From assembly GCA_031267915.1 (NCBI GenBank), contig JAIRYE010000004.1, positions 1-60,566 on the forward strand: DNA of 60,566 nucleotides, given 5' to 3'. Each line of letters begins with the position of its first letter. The stretch's first letter is position 1. A program made the translations under genes and the position numbers. The notes below the pieces were generated by a model, which did no database searches, was not told where the DNA came from, and saw only the letters and a program-made list of their open reading frames with translations. This stretch comes from Puniceicoccales bacterium (lineage in GTDB: Bacteria > Verrucomicrobiota > Verrucomicrobiia > Opitutales > JAIRKQ01). This document shows, in pieces, positions 44,727 through 54,334 of this stretch.

Positions 44727-45470
44727 TTAATTCGAATTTTCCGCATAGTTTGACCGCATGCAGCGAGTGACCCGCAGTGACGTGGGAGTAATTTTCAGAT
44801 TAATTTGCCAATTTTCTACACCCAAAAGATTTGCTTCCCTTATTGCGTCGATGATTTTTGCATTCCACTTGTCACGCATTGGGGTGGTGAACTCCGGTGC
44901 GTCGTACATGAAACAGAGCGCAACAATGGCACGATGCCCTGACTGTGCGAGTTTTGCGAGTGTTTTGAAATGACGCAGACCGCGGTCGAAATATGTTTGC
45001 GATGGTGGTTTGGTGAAACGCGCTCCGGGAGACAGCAGAAGATCGCGCGTAGGAGTTTTTAGCTCCAGAAATGTGCATTTTACTTTGTTTTCTATTGCCA
45101 GGTCAATGCGGGAATCATCGATTTTTACTTCCCGGTGTATTTGGCAGTCAATGGTGTCAACCATGGAACGGAGGGCATTTTTTTTGAGAAGATTTTCGAT
45201 CCATCCGTTGATGCGCGTCTGGTTAATGCCTATCCAATCTTTTCCTCCATTCAGTGAAATTGCTTCAACTGTCCCCTGAGTTGTGCGCTTTGAACAGTCA
45301 ATTGCCGGTGTGAAGAGGCATGGAATGCCGGAGAAATTATCAATTAGGCCGATGCTTCCGGTAACCGGGCAATGCCAGCGCTGAATATGCCCATCCGCAG
45401 TTCCTTCGAAAACAAAACGATTGGGCCTGCGAATTAGAGTTCCCAGGTGTAAATTTAGGGAAATTGCCAC
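44727..45470 (-). CDS. sfsA: SfsA family protein
   Basis: 247 residues from GTG 45470. The central SRIDLAIENKVKCTFLELKTPT is the SfsA nuclease-like core (Asp and Glu-x-Lys), with LIRRPNRFVFEG at the N-terminus and a helical C-terminus. In E. coli SfsA was linked to sugar fermentation and has a DNA-binding reading; the real function is unsettled. The end abuts the tRNA-Ser region convergently. Confidence 0.85.
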   Translation of the reverse strand: MAISLNLHLGTLIRRPNRFVFEGTADGHIQRWHCPVTGSIGLIDNFSGIPCLFTPAIDCSKRTTQGTVEAISLNGGKDWIGINQTRINGWIENLLKKNALRSMVDTIDCQIHREVKIDDSRIDLAIENKVKCTFLELKTPTRDLLLSPGARFTKPPSQTYFDRGLRHFKTLAKLAQSGHRAIVALCFMYDAPEFTTPMRDKWNAKIIDAIREANLLGVENWQINLKITPTSLRVTRCMRSNYAENSN

Positions 45471-45594
45471 ACCCCCACGGTAAAAATTTCTTCCCGCTAT
45501 GCAATGTGCAAATGCACATGAATATCTGTTCAGAGATCTGTGGCCATGGGGATTATTTCATTGTTTTTCCAAGTGTAGTTATTTAAAAGAAATC

Positions 45595-46335
45595 ATGGGT
45601 TTAAAAAAAGTACGCATTTACGAAGACGATGGTGTTGGCCGGCGTTATTTGCCTCATGTTTTACATATGTTTAGAAACTATGATGCGAAAACCATCGATG
45701 CCGCCGAAGTTGCAAGTGGTCGGTGGATGGAAGAGACTGCACTTCTTTGCATTCCCGGTGGTGCAGCAAGATTTTATGCGGATAAACTCAATGGCCGGGG
45801 GAATGAAAACATTAAATCCTTTGTGAGAAATGGCGGGGCCTATTTGGGAATTTGTGCCGGGGCATACTACGGAGCTGCTCGCACGGAATTCGACCGTGGA
45901 GGTCCGCTGGAAATTATTTGCGAAGATGAATTGAAATTTTTTAGCGGAACAGCCATTGGCCCAGCATTTGGGAAACTCGTCTACGGGACGGATCGCTATG
46001 CTGCATTTTCCGACAATATCGTGTCATTTGGCGGCGTAGAAAAGCATGTGAATGTGATGTTCTACGGAGGTCCGTACTTTGCCGATGTTGAACGGGATGG
46101 CGAGATAAGCATTTTGGCCAGATATGCGGAAATCAATCGGCCCTCAATAATTCATAAAAAATATGGCAAAGGCAGTGTCGTCCTTTCCGGTGTTCATGTG
46201 TGCATCGATGAAGGTTTTTTTACTGAAAAGACGAGTAGATATCTGCGAAAGTTGAGCGTCCCGCTCGCCCAAACCTCAGACGTTCGCAGAGAGTTGATTG
46301 CAACTGTTTTTAACCTGCTGGGGCTCTGCCCTTAA
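45595..46335 (+). CDS. BPL_N-domain (biotin ligase N-terminal-like) protein
   Basis: 246 residues from ATG 45595; an ATG at 45499 would add 32 unconserved residues. KKVRIYEDDGVGRRYLPHVL, LLCIPGGAARFYADKL, NGGAYLGICAGAYYGAA and GKGSVVLSGVHVCID are class I glutamine-amidotransferase-like blocks of the BPL_N domain, with a Cys nucleophile in GICAG. It has no biotin ligase catalytic domain, so its role is unknown. Confidence 0.85.
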   Translation: MGLKKVRIYEDDGVGRRYLPHVLHMFRNYDAKTIDAAEVASGRWMEETALLCIPGGAARFYADKLNGRGNENIKSFVRNGGAYLGICAGAYYGAARTEFDRGGPLEIICEDELKFFSGTAIGPAFGKLVYGTDRYAAFSDNIVSFGGVEKHVNVMFYGGPYFADVERDGEISILARYAEINRPSIIHKKYGKGSVVLSGVHVCIDEGFFTEKTSRYLRKLSVPLAQTSDVRRELIATVFNLLGLCP

Positions 46336-46345
46336 TTTGGCTGCG

Positions 46346-47248
46346 TCATTTGTTGGCGCTATTTTCCCCCAGACGTACGGCATCAAGTTGGCTGTGAGCG
46401 GCAGCGTTGAAATGCCCACCATTTACATTGCCATTTTGATCTCCCTGGGCGGCGTTGAGAATAACTACGGTTCGTGGATTTTTCAGTAATGCCGATAGCG
46501 CGTCGCAGAGAGTGCTGCTAGGGTCACGGAAACTGCCGGAGGGCCAAATAAGGTTCGCAAGCGTTTCAAAGTCCACGTATGTTTTGAACTCCGCGGCCCA
46601 CTCTCTGAAGCTTACTTGCAAATTATCGTGATTTGTTTCCACGAAAAAAAGAGATTCGGCGTGGGGAACTGAAAAATAAAAAGCTTTAATTTTTCCTTGT
46701 CCGGGGCAGTGCAGGGCGACCACTGGTTGCTGTAAAATATTTGCTGCCCGTGCTATTCCACGGGCCGGGTCATTTACGTCAAACATCGTTCCCGGAGAAA
46801 CTTTCAATTTTTCCCTCAGCAGCTGACCTGTCAATTGTTTGTCAATTGCCTGGCAGGCCATCGCATTAAATCCACAGCGATTATCCCCACTGCCACTTGC
46901 GGAAACAAATTTTCTGCCGGAATCTTGAAATACAAACTTGTTGAAATCAAGATCCGAAAAATGCAATTCTGTTTTTTTGTGCTCAGAATTTACATTTGAA
47001 ACGGCCAAATTTTCGTTGGCCGAGGGAGTTTGTTGGTTTTTGACTTCCCTGGTAGATAAATTTTTCGGAGTGATATTTTGATTTACGGGATTGGTGGAAA
47101 CAGAGGGAGTGATCTGCTTGGCTGTGCTAGCAACCTTCACGGAAGATACTGCAGTATTTTCTTTAGTTTTCTCGGGAGCACAGACTGGAGCCTCCGTCGT
47201 TTGTTTCTGAGATAAGTGTGAAGTTTTTAGAGATGTAATTTTATTCAT
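46346..47248 (-). CDS. OTU-like cysteine protease, candidate effector, copy 2
   Basis: 300 residues from ATG 47248; a longer frame upstream is open but the promoter supports this start. The first ~90 residues are Ser/Thr/Asn/Lys-rich, as in many type III signals. Then LHFSDLDFNKF, GSGDNRCGFNAM (Cys125; the GD-x(2)-C-x-F pattern of OTU active sites), QAIDKQLTGQLLREKL, QPVVALHCPGQG and NGGHFNAAAH (His279). It lies 10 bp from the convergent end of the BPL_N gene and diverges from dnaE. Catalytic Cys and His are intact, so this is the better candidate for activity. Substrate specificity is inference. Confidence 0.55.
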   Translation of the reverse strand: MNKITSLKTSHLSQKQTTEAPVCAPEKTKENTAVSSVKVASTAKQITPSVSTNPVNQNITPKNLSTREVKNQQTPSANENLAVSNVNSEHKKTELHFSDLDFNKFVFQDSGRKFVSASGSGDNRCGFNAMACQAIDKQLTGQLLREKLKVSPGTMFDVNDPARGIARAANILQQPVVALHCPGQGKIKAFYFSVPHAESLFFVETNHDNLQVSFREWAAEFKTYVDFETLANLIWPSGSFRDPSSTLCDALSALLKNPRTVVILNAAQGDQNGNVNGGHFNAAAHSQLDAVRLGENSANK

Positions 47249-47255
47249 GGAATGA

Positions 47256-47283
47256 AATGTATGTTTTCTCGCATAAATGTCAA
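47256..47283 (-). promoter_or_regulatory. Promoter of OTU-like gene 2, leaderless geometry
   Basis: Minus strand: consensus TTGACA (47278-47283), 16 bp, TACATT (47256-47261), 7 nt, ATG at 47248. No Shine-Dalgarno. It lies in the 142-bp gap shared with the divergent dnaE. Confidence 0.7.
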
Positions 47284-47390
47284 ATCGAAAATGCTGTTTT
47301 TGAGAATTTTCAACCGTAGAGACTTCCTCTCTGAATATCGCAGGCTTAATAACGGTTGCAAAAATCACGTGCTTCCCTAGAACGCTGCAC

Positions 47391-50300
47391 ATGTCAAACA
47401 GGTCATTTGTGCATCTACATGTCCACACCGATTACAGCTTGCTAGATGGTGCATGTCGCATGGATAGGCTGTTTGAGCGAGTTAGTGAACTTGGGATGCC
47501 CGCCGTTGCAATGACGGATCATGGAAATGTTTTCGGAATACCAGATTTCATAAAGCATTCCAAGGGAGCGGGCATTAAACCGATAGTTGGCTGCGAGTTT
47601 TACACGCTGCATCACGAAGATGTGCGAGAGAAAAAAAAACACCCACTCTATCACGCAACTCTGCTGGCAAAAAACTTGAATGGCTATAAAAATTTGTGCA
47701 AACTGGTGTCCACTGCGCACACGGACGGATTTTACTACAAGCCGCGAATAAATTTTGACCTGATGAGGGAATATGCTGCGGACTTGATATGCCTGAGCGG
47801 GTGTGTGCAGGGGTATTTGCCCCAGATGCTGCTGGAAGGGAACGACGAGTTGGCGAAGCAGGGACTGGAGGAACTGATTTCCATCTTCGGGAAAGAAAAT
47901 TTTTTCATTGAAGTGCAGGATCAGGGAATTGATATTCAGAAAATTGTTTTGCCGAAGTTATTTAAACTGGCGGATGATGCCGGAGTTCGTGCCGTGGCGA
48001 CAAATGATTGCCACTATGTGATGCAGTCTGACTGGGAAGCTCACGATGCCATGCTGTGCATCCAAACTGGGTCGAAAATTAGGGATGAAAATCGCATGCG
48101 CATGCCATGGCATCAATTTTACATCAAGTCTCGGCAGGAGATGGAGCTGGTCTTTGGCGATAGGCCGGATGTTTTGGACAACACGCTGCTGGTAGCTGAA
48201 ATGTGCAACTTCAAAATGCCGTCCGGGGAAAATCACTATCCGGTTTTCCAGAGAACACCTGAGCTGGGAGCGTTATCAAACGTGGAATTTTTGCGTGAAC
48301 TGTGTCTGAAAGGACTCAGGGAACGCTATGGCGTCGCATACGTTAGCACCGGGGCATTGGCGGATGTGGAAAACCACATGCCGGAGAAAAAAAACGACAC
48401 CTTTGCTTCCAGTGAGATCAGCCAGGAGGAAAAATATTCCGCTGAGAATCTCAGTAAACGCCTGGACTATGAGCTGTCAATCATAGAAAAAACTGGCTTC
48501 GTGGATTATTTTTTAATAGTCTGGAATTTCGTAAATTGGGCTAAAACCAATGGCGTCGTCGTTGGCCCCGGTCGTGGATCCGGTGCCGGATGTCTCATGG
48601 CATATGTTTTGCAAATTACCGACATAGATCCAATTCGTTTCAACCTACTGTTCGAAAGATTTCTTAATCCGGAGCGCATTTCTCCGCCTGATTTCGACAT
48701 AGACTTTTGCATGCGCAGGCGGGAAGACGTCATCGAGTACGTGCGCAATGTATATGGTCGCGATCACGTTGCCAACATAATAACATTTGGAACATTCGGA
48801 GCGAAGATGGTCATTCGCGATCTCTGCCGAGTCCACGATGTCCCCTACGAGGAGGCTAACAAGCTGGCGAAAATGGTCCCCGATGATCTGGGAATTACCG
48901 TAGAAAATGCCATTAGCAAGTCAGCGGAGTTGAGGAGCGAACAGCAGCGGAATCCACTGATTCGCAAAATTTTGGATGAGGGAAAAATTCTAGAAGGAAT
49001 GGTGCGCAACACCGGCACGCATGCCTGCGGAATCATCATTTCGGATCAGTCAATTCGGGAACTTGTCCCTGTAACAATTCAGGACAACGTTCTCTGCACG
49101 CAGTATGCCAAGGATGCCGTTGAGGAGCTTGGGCTGCTCAAAATGGACTTCCTCGGGCTCACGACGCTGACCATAATCGACATCGCGGAGGCAAATATCC
49201 GCCGGCGCGGTGGGCTCGAGAATTTTTCCGTTGCCGGCGCGGGATTGGATGACGAGGCAACGTTTGCGCTCATGCGGAGCGGAGAAACGTCCGGCGTGTT
49301 CCAGTTTGACTCCGCCGGAATTCAAAGATGGTGCAGGCAATTTGGGTTTTCCTGCATCGATGACATTAGTGCGCTGAGCGCATTGTATCGCCCGGGCCCG
49401 ATGGAATGGCTTCCGGAATACGTTGCCGGGAAAAAAGATCCGGCGAAAATAAAGTATGCGCATCCACTGCTGGAAAATGTCTGCCGATCCACATATGGAA
49501 TCCTCGTTTACCAGGAGCAGGTTATGGAGGCGGCGCGTGTGATAGCGGGATATTCGCTGGGCGGAGCCGATATTTTGCGTCGCGCGATGGGAAAGAAAAA
49601 AGTCGACGTGATGAATGCGCAGCGCGACGTTTTTATCCGCGGAGCGGCGGAGCACAATGGCATTCCGAAAAAAAAAGCGGAGGAAATTTTTTCCATTTTG
49701 GAAAAATTTGCCGGCTATGGATTCAACAAGTCCCACTCCGATGCCTATGCGCTAATAGGGTACTACACCGCCTACCTGAAGGCCCATTTCCCGGTGGAAT
49801 TCATGGCTGCCATGCTCTCATGCTGCAGTGGTAATGCCGATAAAATCAGAGACTTGATCGCCGAAGCCACGCGCATGGGAATATCGATTTTCGGACCGGA
49901 CATAAATAAATCCGGAGAGGAGTTCACCCCCCACATGGAAGGGAATTCCGGATACATTCTGTTTGGTTTGTCAGCGATCAAGGGCGTTGGGGATGTGGCT
50001 GCAAAGAATATTTTGTCGGTCAGGGAGAAAGATGGTCCCTATGAAAATTTCATGCATTTTATGCATCGCGTCGATCCTCGTATTGTAAATAAACGAGTGC
50101 TGGAAGTTTTGATTCTAACCGGTGCGTTTGACAGTTTTGGCCATGATCGGAAGCACTTGATGGAGTATCTGCCAGCGGCCATGCAGGAATCCGCAACCGT
50201 GCAGCAGGACAAGTCCAGAGGGCAGATGCAGTTATTCGATGGCTGCGAATCCGATGCCGATGATGTGAAGCCACAAATTTCAGCTGCATCTCCGAAAATG

Positions 50301-51020
50301 TCGAAAATGGAAAATTTACGCAATGAAAGAGCTCTGCTGGGTTTTTATGTCAGCGGAAGTCCGCTGGAGGACTATGGAGAATTTCTACCATTCATAAATT
50401 CTCCATCCGACGGGGATCTGTCTGTTTTGAACGATAGGGATCAGTTTAGAATCTGCGGAATAATTGGAACGATCAGCAGGAAGATTGCCAAACGGGATAA
50501 TCGCAGCTGGGCATTTTTTGCGTTCGAGACCGAAACCGTGCCCTATAAAATGAATTGCTTCCCTGATGCCTATGAGAGCATTGGAAACAGGATAGTGGAG
50601 GGAGTGCTTGTGATGATCATTGGCAATGTGAGATCCCGGGATGGGGAAATCAATTTCAATGTGAATAACATTGTGCCGCTGGACCAGGGAATCGATCAGC
50701 AGGTGAAAACCATTTTTTGGTTGCTTGACGGGGAGTCACCCCTGCTGTCAGAATTTTTGAGTGAGTTTCGTGATTTCATGTGTGACAGCGAAGGGCCCAT
50801 CGAGCACATTTTTATTTTTGAATTCTCCGATGGTCACCAGGAAAAGGCAAGAGTAGCAAATTCTCTGCGCAGTTCATTTGATGTGAAGAAAATGCGAAAG
50901 TTTTCGAAGAATGCCGCAGTGAAAAATGTGCACTTTGACGTCCGGCCGCTAAAATTTTCCAATGGAAATAGATATTTTAAATCCCAGGGTGCTTCGCTAA
51001 AAAGCTCACCGGATTCATAG
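47391..51020 (+). CDS. dnaE: DNA polymerase III subunit alpha
   Basis: 1209 residues. The PHP domain starts at once (FVHLHVHTDYSLLDGACRM). The polymerase core has VVGPGRGSGAGCLMAYVLQI, SPPDFDIDFCMRRREDVIEY with catalytic Asp residues, and YRPGPMEWLPEYVAGK. GYGFNKSHSDAYALIGYYTA is the helix-hairpin-helix region entrance. A QMQLF clamp-binding motif lies near 960, followed by an OB-like domain. It is slightly longer than E. coli DnaE (1160). No proofreading exonuclease is fused. Confidence 0.97.
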   Translation: MSNRSFVHLHVHTDYSLLDGACRMDRLFERVSELGMPAVAMTDHGNVFGIPDFIKHSKGAGIKPIVGCEFYTLHHEDVREKKKHPLYHATLLAKNLNGYKNLCKLVSTAHTDGFYYKPRINFDLMREYAADLICLSGCVQGYLPQMLLEGNDELAKQGLEELISIFGKENFFIEVQDQGIDIQKIVLPKLFKLADDAGVRAVATNDCHYVMQSDWEAHDAMLCIQTGSKIRDENRMRMPWHQFYIKSRQEMELVFGDRPDVLDNTLLVAEMCNFKMPSGENHYPVFQRTPELGALSNVEFLRELCLKGLRERYGVAYVSTGALADVENHMPEKKNDTFASSEISQEEKYSAENLSKRLDYELSIIEKTGFVDYFLIVWNFVNWAKTNGVVVGPGRGSGAGCLMAYVLQITDIDPIRFNLLFERFLNPERISPPDFDIDFCMRRREDVIEYVRNVYGRDHVANIITFGTFGAKMVIRDLCRVHDVPYEEANKLAKMVPDDLGITVENAISKSAELRSEQQRNPLIRKILDEGKILEGMVRNTGTHACGIIISDQSIRELVPVTIQDNVLCTQYAKDAVEELGLLKMDFLGLTTLTIIDIAEANIRRRGGLENFSVAGAGLDDEATFALMRSGETSGVFQFDSAGIQRWCRQFGFSCIDDISALSALYRPGPMEWLPEYVAGKKDPAKIKYAHPLLENVCRSTYGILVYQEQVMEAARVIAGYSLGGADILRRAMGKKKVDVMNAQRDVFIRGAAEHNGIPKKKAEEIFSILEKFAGYGFNKSHSDAYALIGYYTAYLKAHFPVEFMAAMLSCCSGNADKIRDLIAEATRMGISIFGPDINKSGEEFTPHMEGNSGYILFGLSAIKGVGDVAAKNILSVREKDGPYENFMHFMHRVDPRIVNKRVLEVLILTGAFDSFGHDRKHLMEYLPAAMQESATVQQDKSRGQMQLFDGCESDADDVKPQISAASPKMSKMENLRNERALLGFYVSGSPLEDYGEFLPFINSPSDGDLSVLNDRDQFRICGIIGTISRKIAKRDNRSWAFFAFETETVPYKMNCFPDAYESIGNRIVEGVLVMIIGNVRSRDGEINFNVNNIVPLDQGIDQQVKTIFWLLDGESPLLSEFLSEFRDFMCDSEGPIEHIFIFEFSDGHQEKARVANSLRSSFDVKKMRKFSKNAAVKNVHFDVRPLKFSNGNRYFKSQGASLKSSPDS

Positions 51021-51102
51021 CTTTTGGAAGTGAGCAAAAATTTTCGCCGGCGCATTTCCGTTAGAAGCCGCAAAATAATTGAGTTTTTGTGCCAAATTTG
51101 AG

Positions 51103-51119
51103 TAGCAAATTGTTTGCTA
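51103..51119. repeat. Inverted repeat after dnaE
   Basis: TAGCAAA and TTTGCTA flank TTG. A T-run starts 11 nt later (51130). It could be a weak dnaE terminator or an operator for the ABC operon that starts at 51158. Confidence 0.45.
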
Positions 51120-51157
51120 AATGAAATTATTTTTTTTAAGTTCCTCGGACTGAAATT

Positions 51158-52135
51158 ATGCTAGAAAATGACGCGATAGTCGTCAGCAATTTGACTAAAA
51201 AGTATGGCAAAACTGTGGCCCTAAACAATGTGTCGTTTTCAGTAAAAGCGGGCAGTGTTGTCGGTTTAATTGGGCCAAATGGCGCGGGGAAAAGTTCTGT
51301 TCTGAAAATTTTGACCGGGTTGATTCGGGGAACATCCGGAGATGTTTCCATCCGGGGAATTTCCGTTGCGGATGATGCCATATGCGCGAAGAAGTATATT
51401 TCCTTTATGCCGGAAAATAATCCACTGCCTGATCACATGAGAGTTGGGGAATACTTGCGGTTCCGTGCTGAGTTGAAGGGCATTTCTGGGAAAAAAATTC
51501 GTGCCAGTACGGAAAAGGTCATGCGCCAGTGTGATTTGTACTACGAAGCGCGCTACTGCATGATTAAAAATCTTTCGAAAGGATTCCGCCAGCGCGTTGG
51601 ACTTGCCGATGCCATGCTTGGGAATTCTGAAATCGTTATTCTCGATGAGCCGACCATAGGGCTGGATCCGCTCCAGATTATGGGCGTTAGAAAAATTATT
51701 ACGGCCAATAGGGGGACGCGAACAATCTTAATTTCAAGCCATATTTTGTCGGAATTGGAACCGATTTGCGACAAATTTATTATTATTAATCGCGGGAACA
51801 TCGTCGCATCCGGAACTCTGGATGATCTAGCCAATGATCTTCAGGGGAAAAGATTGTTTTCCGCCAGAATACGGGGCGATGGAGCCAAGATAAGGCGGGT
51901 CTTTGAGGCGAATGGGGCGCAAATTGCAGGATTTGAACATTTATCATCCGTGGATATGCGTGTCAATTTTTGCATGCCAGATGAGAAATATCGCATTCTG
52001 GTGGCTGAAATTTCACGGGAGGAGGACCTATTTCTGGAGAAAATTGGTAGAATGGAATTTTCGCTGGAGGAAATTTTTTTGCACTACACTCGCCGCTGCA
52101 GAGATCAGGATGAAGTGTGGAACGGGGATCTATGA
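51158..52135 (+). CDS. ABC transporter ATP-binding protein (GldA-like)
   Basis: 325 residues. Walker A GLIGPNGAGKSS, signature LSKGFRQRVG, Walker B VILDEPTIGLDP and the H-loop SSHILSE are intact, followed by a ~100-residue C-terminal extension. It belongs with the next two genes (4-bp ATGA overlap, then 4 bp gap), the GldA/GldF/GldG arrangement. In Bacteroidota these are linked to gliding motility; in PVC bacteria their cargo is unknown. Confidence 0.9.
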   Translation: MLENDAIVVSNLTKKYGKTVALNNVSFSVKAGSVVGLIGPNGAGKSSVLKILTGLIRGTSGDVSIRGISVADDAICAKKYISFMPENNPLPDHMRVGEYLRFRAELKGISGKKIRASTEKVMRQCDLYYEARYCMIKNLSKGFRQRVGLADAMLGNSEIVILDEPTIGLDPLQIMGVRKIITANRGTRTILISSHILSELEPICDKFIIINRGNIVASGTLDDLANDLQGKRLFSARIRGDGAKIRRVFEANGAQIAGFEHLSSVDMRVNFCMPDEKYRILVAEISREEDLFLEKIGRMEFSLEEIFLHYTRRCRDQDEVWNGDL

Positions 52136-52893
52136 AAAATTTTTGGACATTATTTAAATACGAAATACACAAATTGATTGTGTCTCCGTCAACCTACGGC
52201 GTTGCGCTAATTTTTTCACTATCGATCGGTGCATTTTTTATGCTAATTCTGGGGAGTTATACCATAGAGGAGGCGAGTATTCCATTCGCACAGATGTTTT
52301 TTCGCTGCTTCTTCCTGCCAACAATTGTGATGGTGCCACTGATTTCGATGGGATCATTTTCGGAGGAATATAAAAGCGAAATATTTCAGAGCATGTTTTC
52401 CGTTGCCGTTTCGCATGCGGAAGTAGTTTTGGCAAAATTTTTATCCAGCTATCTAATGTTCATAATTTTATGGCTATCTTCACTGATTTTGTTTTTGGCG
52501 GTGGGGCTGGAATCAAAAGCGATTCTGCGGGAAGCGGCATTTGCCACGCGATTTAATATTGCCGGTGGAATACTGTTTATTTGTCTGATCGGAACATTCT
52601 TCGTTTCCATTGGAATATTTTTCAGTTCCTTGACGGAGAATCAAATTATATCCTGCCTGGTGACGTTCTTCACTCTGGTTGCGTTTTTCATTGTGGGGCA
52701 GATGCTGGCTGATAATTCGAAGATTTCCAACCTAAGTTTGTTTTGCTCCTGCAGCGAGCCCCTTAAAATTTTTTCCCAGATGGACAATTTTTGCAGTGGT
52801 ATTGTTGATTCTCGCACGGTTGTGTTTTTCCTGTCGTCGTCAGTGCTGGCATTGTGCGCCAGCATAATTGCAGTTCAAAGGAAAATTAAGTAG
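52132..52893 (+). CDS. ABC transporter permease (GldF-like)
   Basis: 253 residues from ATG 52132, overlapping the ATPase stop by 4 bp. Six membrane segments are visible, starting with YGVALIFSLSIGAFFMLIL; the SEEYKSEIFQSMFSVAVS loop after the second is typical of ABC-2 permeases. It should be the channel partner of the GldA-like ATPase. Confidence 0.85.
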   Translation: MKNFWTLFKYEIHKLIVSPSTYGVALIFSLSIGAFFMLILGSYTIEEASIPFAQMFFRCFFLPTIVMVPLISMGSFSEEYKSEIFQSMFSVAVSHAEVVLAKFLSSYLMFIILWLSSLILFLAVGLESKAILREAAFATRFNIAGGILFICLIGTFFVSIGIFFSSLTENQIISCLVTFFTLVAFFIVGQMLADNSKISNLSLFCSCSEPLKIFSQMDNFCSGIVDSRTVVFFLSSSVLALCASIIAVQRKIK

Positions 52894-52897
52894 GCCT

Positions 52898-54334
52898 ATG
52901 TCAAATTTTCGCAGAAGCAATAGAATCAAAACACTGGTGTTTTTACTGTGTATTTCGCTGATTGTGGTATTCTATGGCGTAGTTAATCTTTTTTCGGCCA
53001 AATATTTTTCCCGCAGGGTGTTCGATGGAAAATCAAGACTTACCCTGAGTGATGAATCGAAAAAGATTTTAAAAAACTTGAAGTCCGATGTGGAAATTTT
53101 TGTTCTGCTGGAGAGGCAGCATGAGCACTATGATGGCACCTTTGAGTTGATCAAAGGAAATATCAGCCACCTGATGGGTGAATATGTGAACTCTGCGGGA
53201 GAGCGTAAATTTAGCATGGAAATTCTTAATGCTGCGAAAAATTCAAAAAAATATGCGGATTTGTGCGAACGATTTGGAATTCTCCCAATGAATTGCGTTG
53301 TCATAGCCACGAATGATAGAGTCAAAGTGTTGGCAATTGATGAGCTCTACAGGATGCAAAATGGGGAAATGGTTATGTTCCGCGGGGAACAGGTGATTTC
53401 AGTGGCTCTTATGGAATTGACGAGCGGAGATGACAATGCGGTGTATTTTCTTTCCGGCCATGGAGAAAGCCAACTGGACAGTGTTTCTTTTGCCAGGGGA
53501 CTATCAGCTGTGAAGCATTTTTCCAGGCAGCAAAATTGCAAAGTGCGGCCGATTAGTTTGTTCGATAGCAAAGCTATCCCATTCGATGCGGACCTGGTAG
53601 TTATCGCCGGAGCAAGGGGTAAATTTCTTGGCTTCGAGGTGGAAATTTTGCGCGATTTTGTTGACAACAGAAATGGGAAATTGGTTGTTGCGCTGGATGG
53701 AAATTTTGACATTGGGCTGCGGGAATTTTTAGGAGACTACGGAATTTTTGTCGGTGAAAATTTGCTCGTTTCAGCGGATAACAGGGCGATAAATTATGCA
53801 GAAGATCTGATGATAAGGCATTTTGCTCCCCACAGAATTAATGAGAAGCTGATCGAATTTCAAATCCCAGTCGTTTTTGGTGCCACCTGCGAGGTTAAGC
53901 GCGCTCCCTGGTTCACGGATGAGGAAAAGTTTGAAATTACAGAACTTTTGCAAACGGGCGATAGTGTCATTGAAAGCGGAATCGACGACGGTGAAAATAC
54001 TTCCGCGGCACGCGTTGTTGCAACTCTTTCGGAGAGAAAAAAATTTAATACCTCGGAGATCACAACGAATGCGGGAAAAATCCTAGTGGTCGGGAATGCT
54101 GATTTCATGGCAAATGGAAAAGTTAAAATTTTGGGAAACAGAATTTTTTGGCTTGGGATCAGCAACTACATGCTTCACGGAAGTAGCGCTGTGGATTTCG
54201 AAGGCATAGAAGTTAAAAACTATCGACTGGCATTGTCCAGAAAAGATTTGCGGAAAATATCCGCCAGAATACTGGTGCTTCCGGCTGGCTTTTTGCTGTT
54301 GACGGTCGCCGTTGCATTTCTAAGGAGAAAATAG
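52898..54334 (+). CDS. GldG-like ABC auxiliary protein
   Basis: 478 residues from ATG 52898. One N-terminal membrane segment (IKTLVFLLCISLIVVFYGVV) and one at the C-terminus (LVLPAGFLLLTVAVAF) bracket a periplasmic ABC_transp_aux domain with DNAVYFLSGHGESQLD, a segment that recalls IFT52/GldG proteins. It follows the permease by 4 bp and overlaps the next gene at the stop. Confidence 0.85.
   Translation: MSNFRRSNRIKTLVFLLCISLIVVFYGVVNLFSAKYFSRRVFDGKSRLTLSDESKKILKNLKSDVEIFVLLERQHEHYDGTFELIKGNISHLMGEYVNSAGERKFSMEILNAAKNSKKYADLCERFGILPMNCVVIATNDRVKVLAIDELYRMQNGEMVMFRGEQVISVALMELTSGDDNAVYFLSGHGESQLDSVSFARGLSAVKHFSRQQNCKVRPISLFDSKAIPFDADLVVIAGARGKFLGFEVEILRDFVDNRNGKLVVALDGNFDIGLREFLGDYGIFVGENLLVSADNRAINYAEDLMIRHFAPHRINEKLIEFQIPVVFGATCEVKRAPWFTDEEKFEITELLQTGDSVIESGIDDGENTSAARVVATLSERKKFNTSEITTNAGKILVVGNADFMANGKVKILGNRIFWLGISNYMLHGSSAVDFEGIEVKNYRLALSRKDLRKISARILVLPAGFLLLTVAVAFLRRK

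Noticed and set aside
49050-49736. 228-codon minus-strand open frame
   Set aside because: Lies wholly inside dnaE on the opposite strand; composition is that of a reverse-complement shadow.
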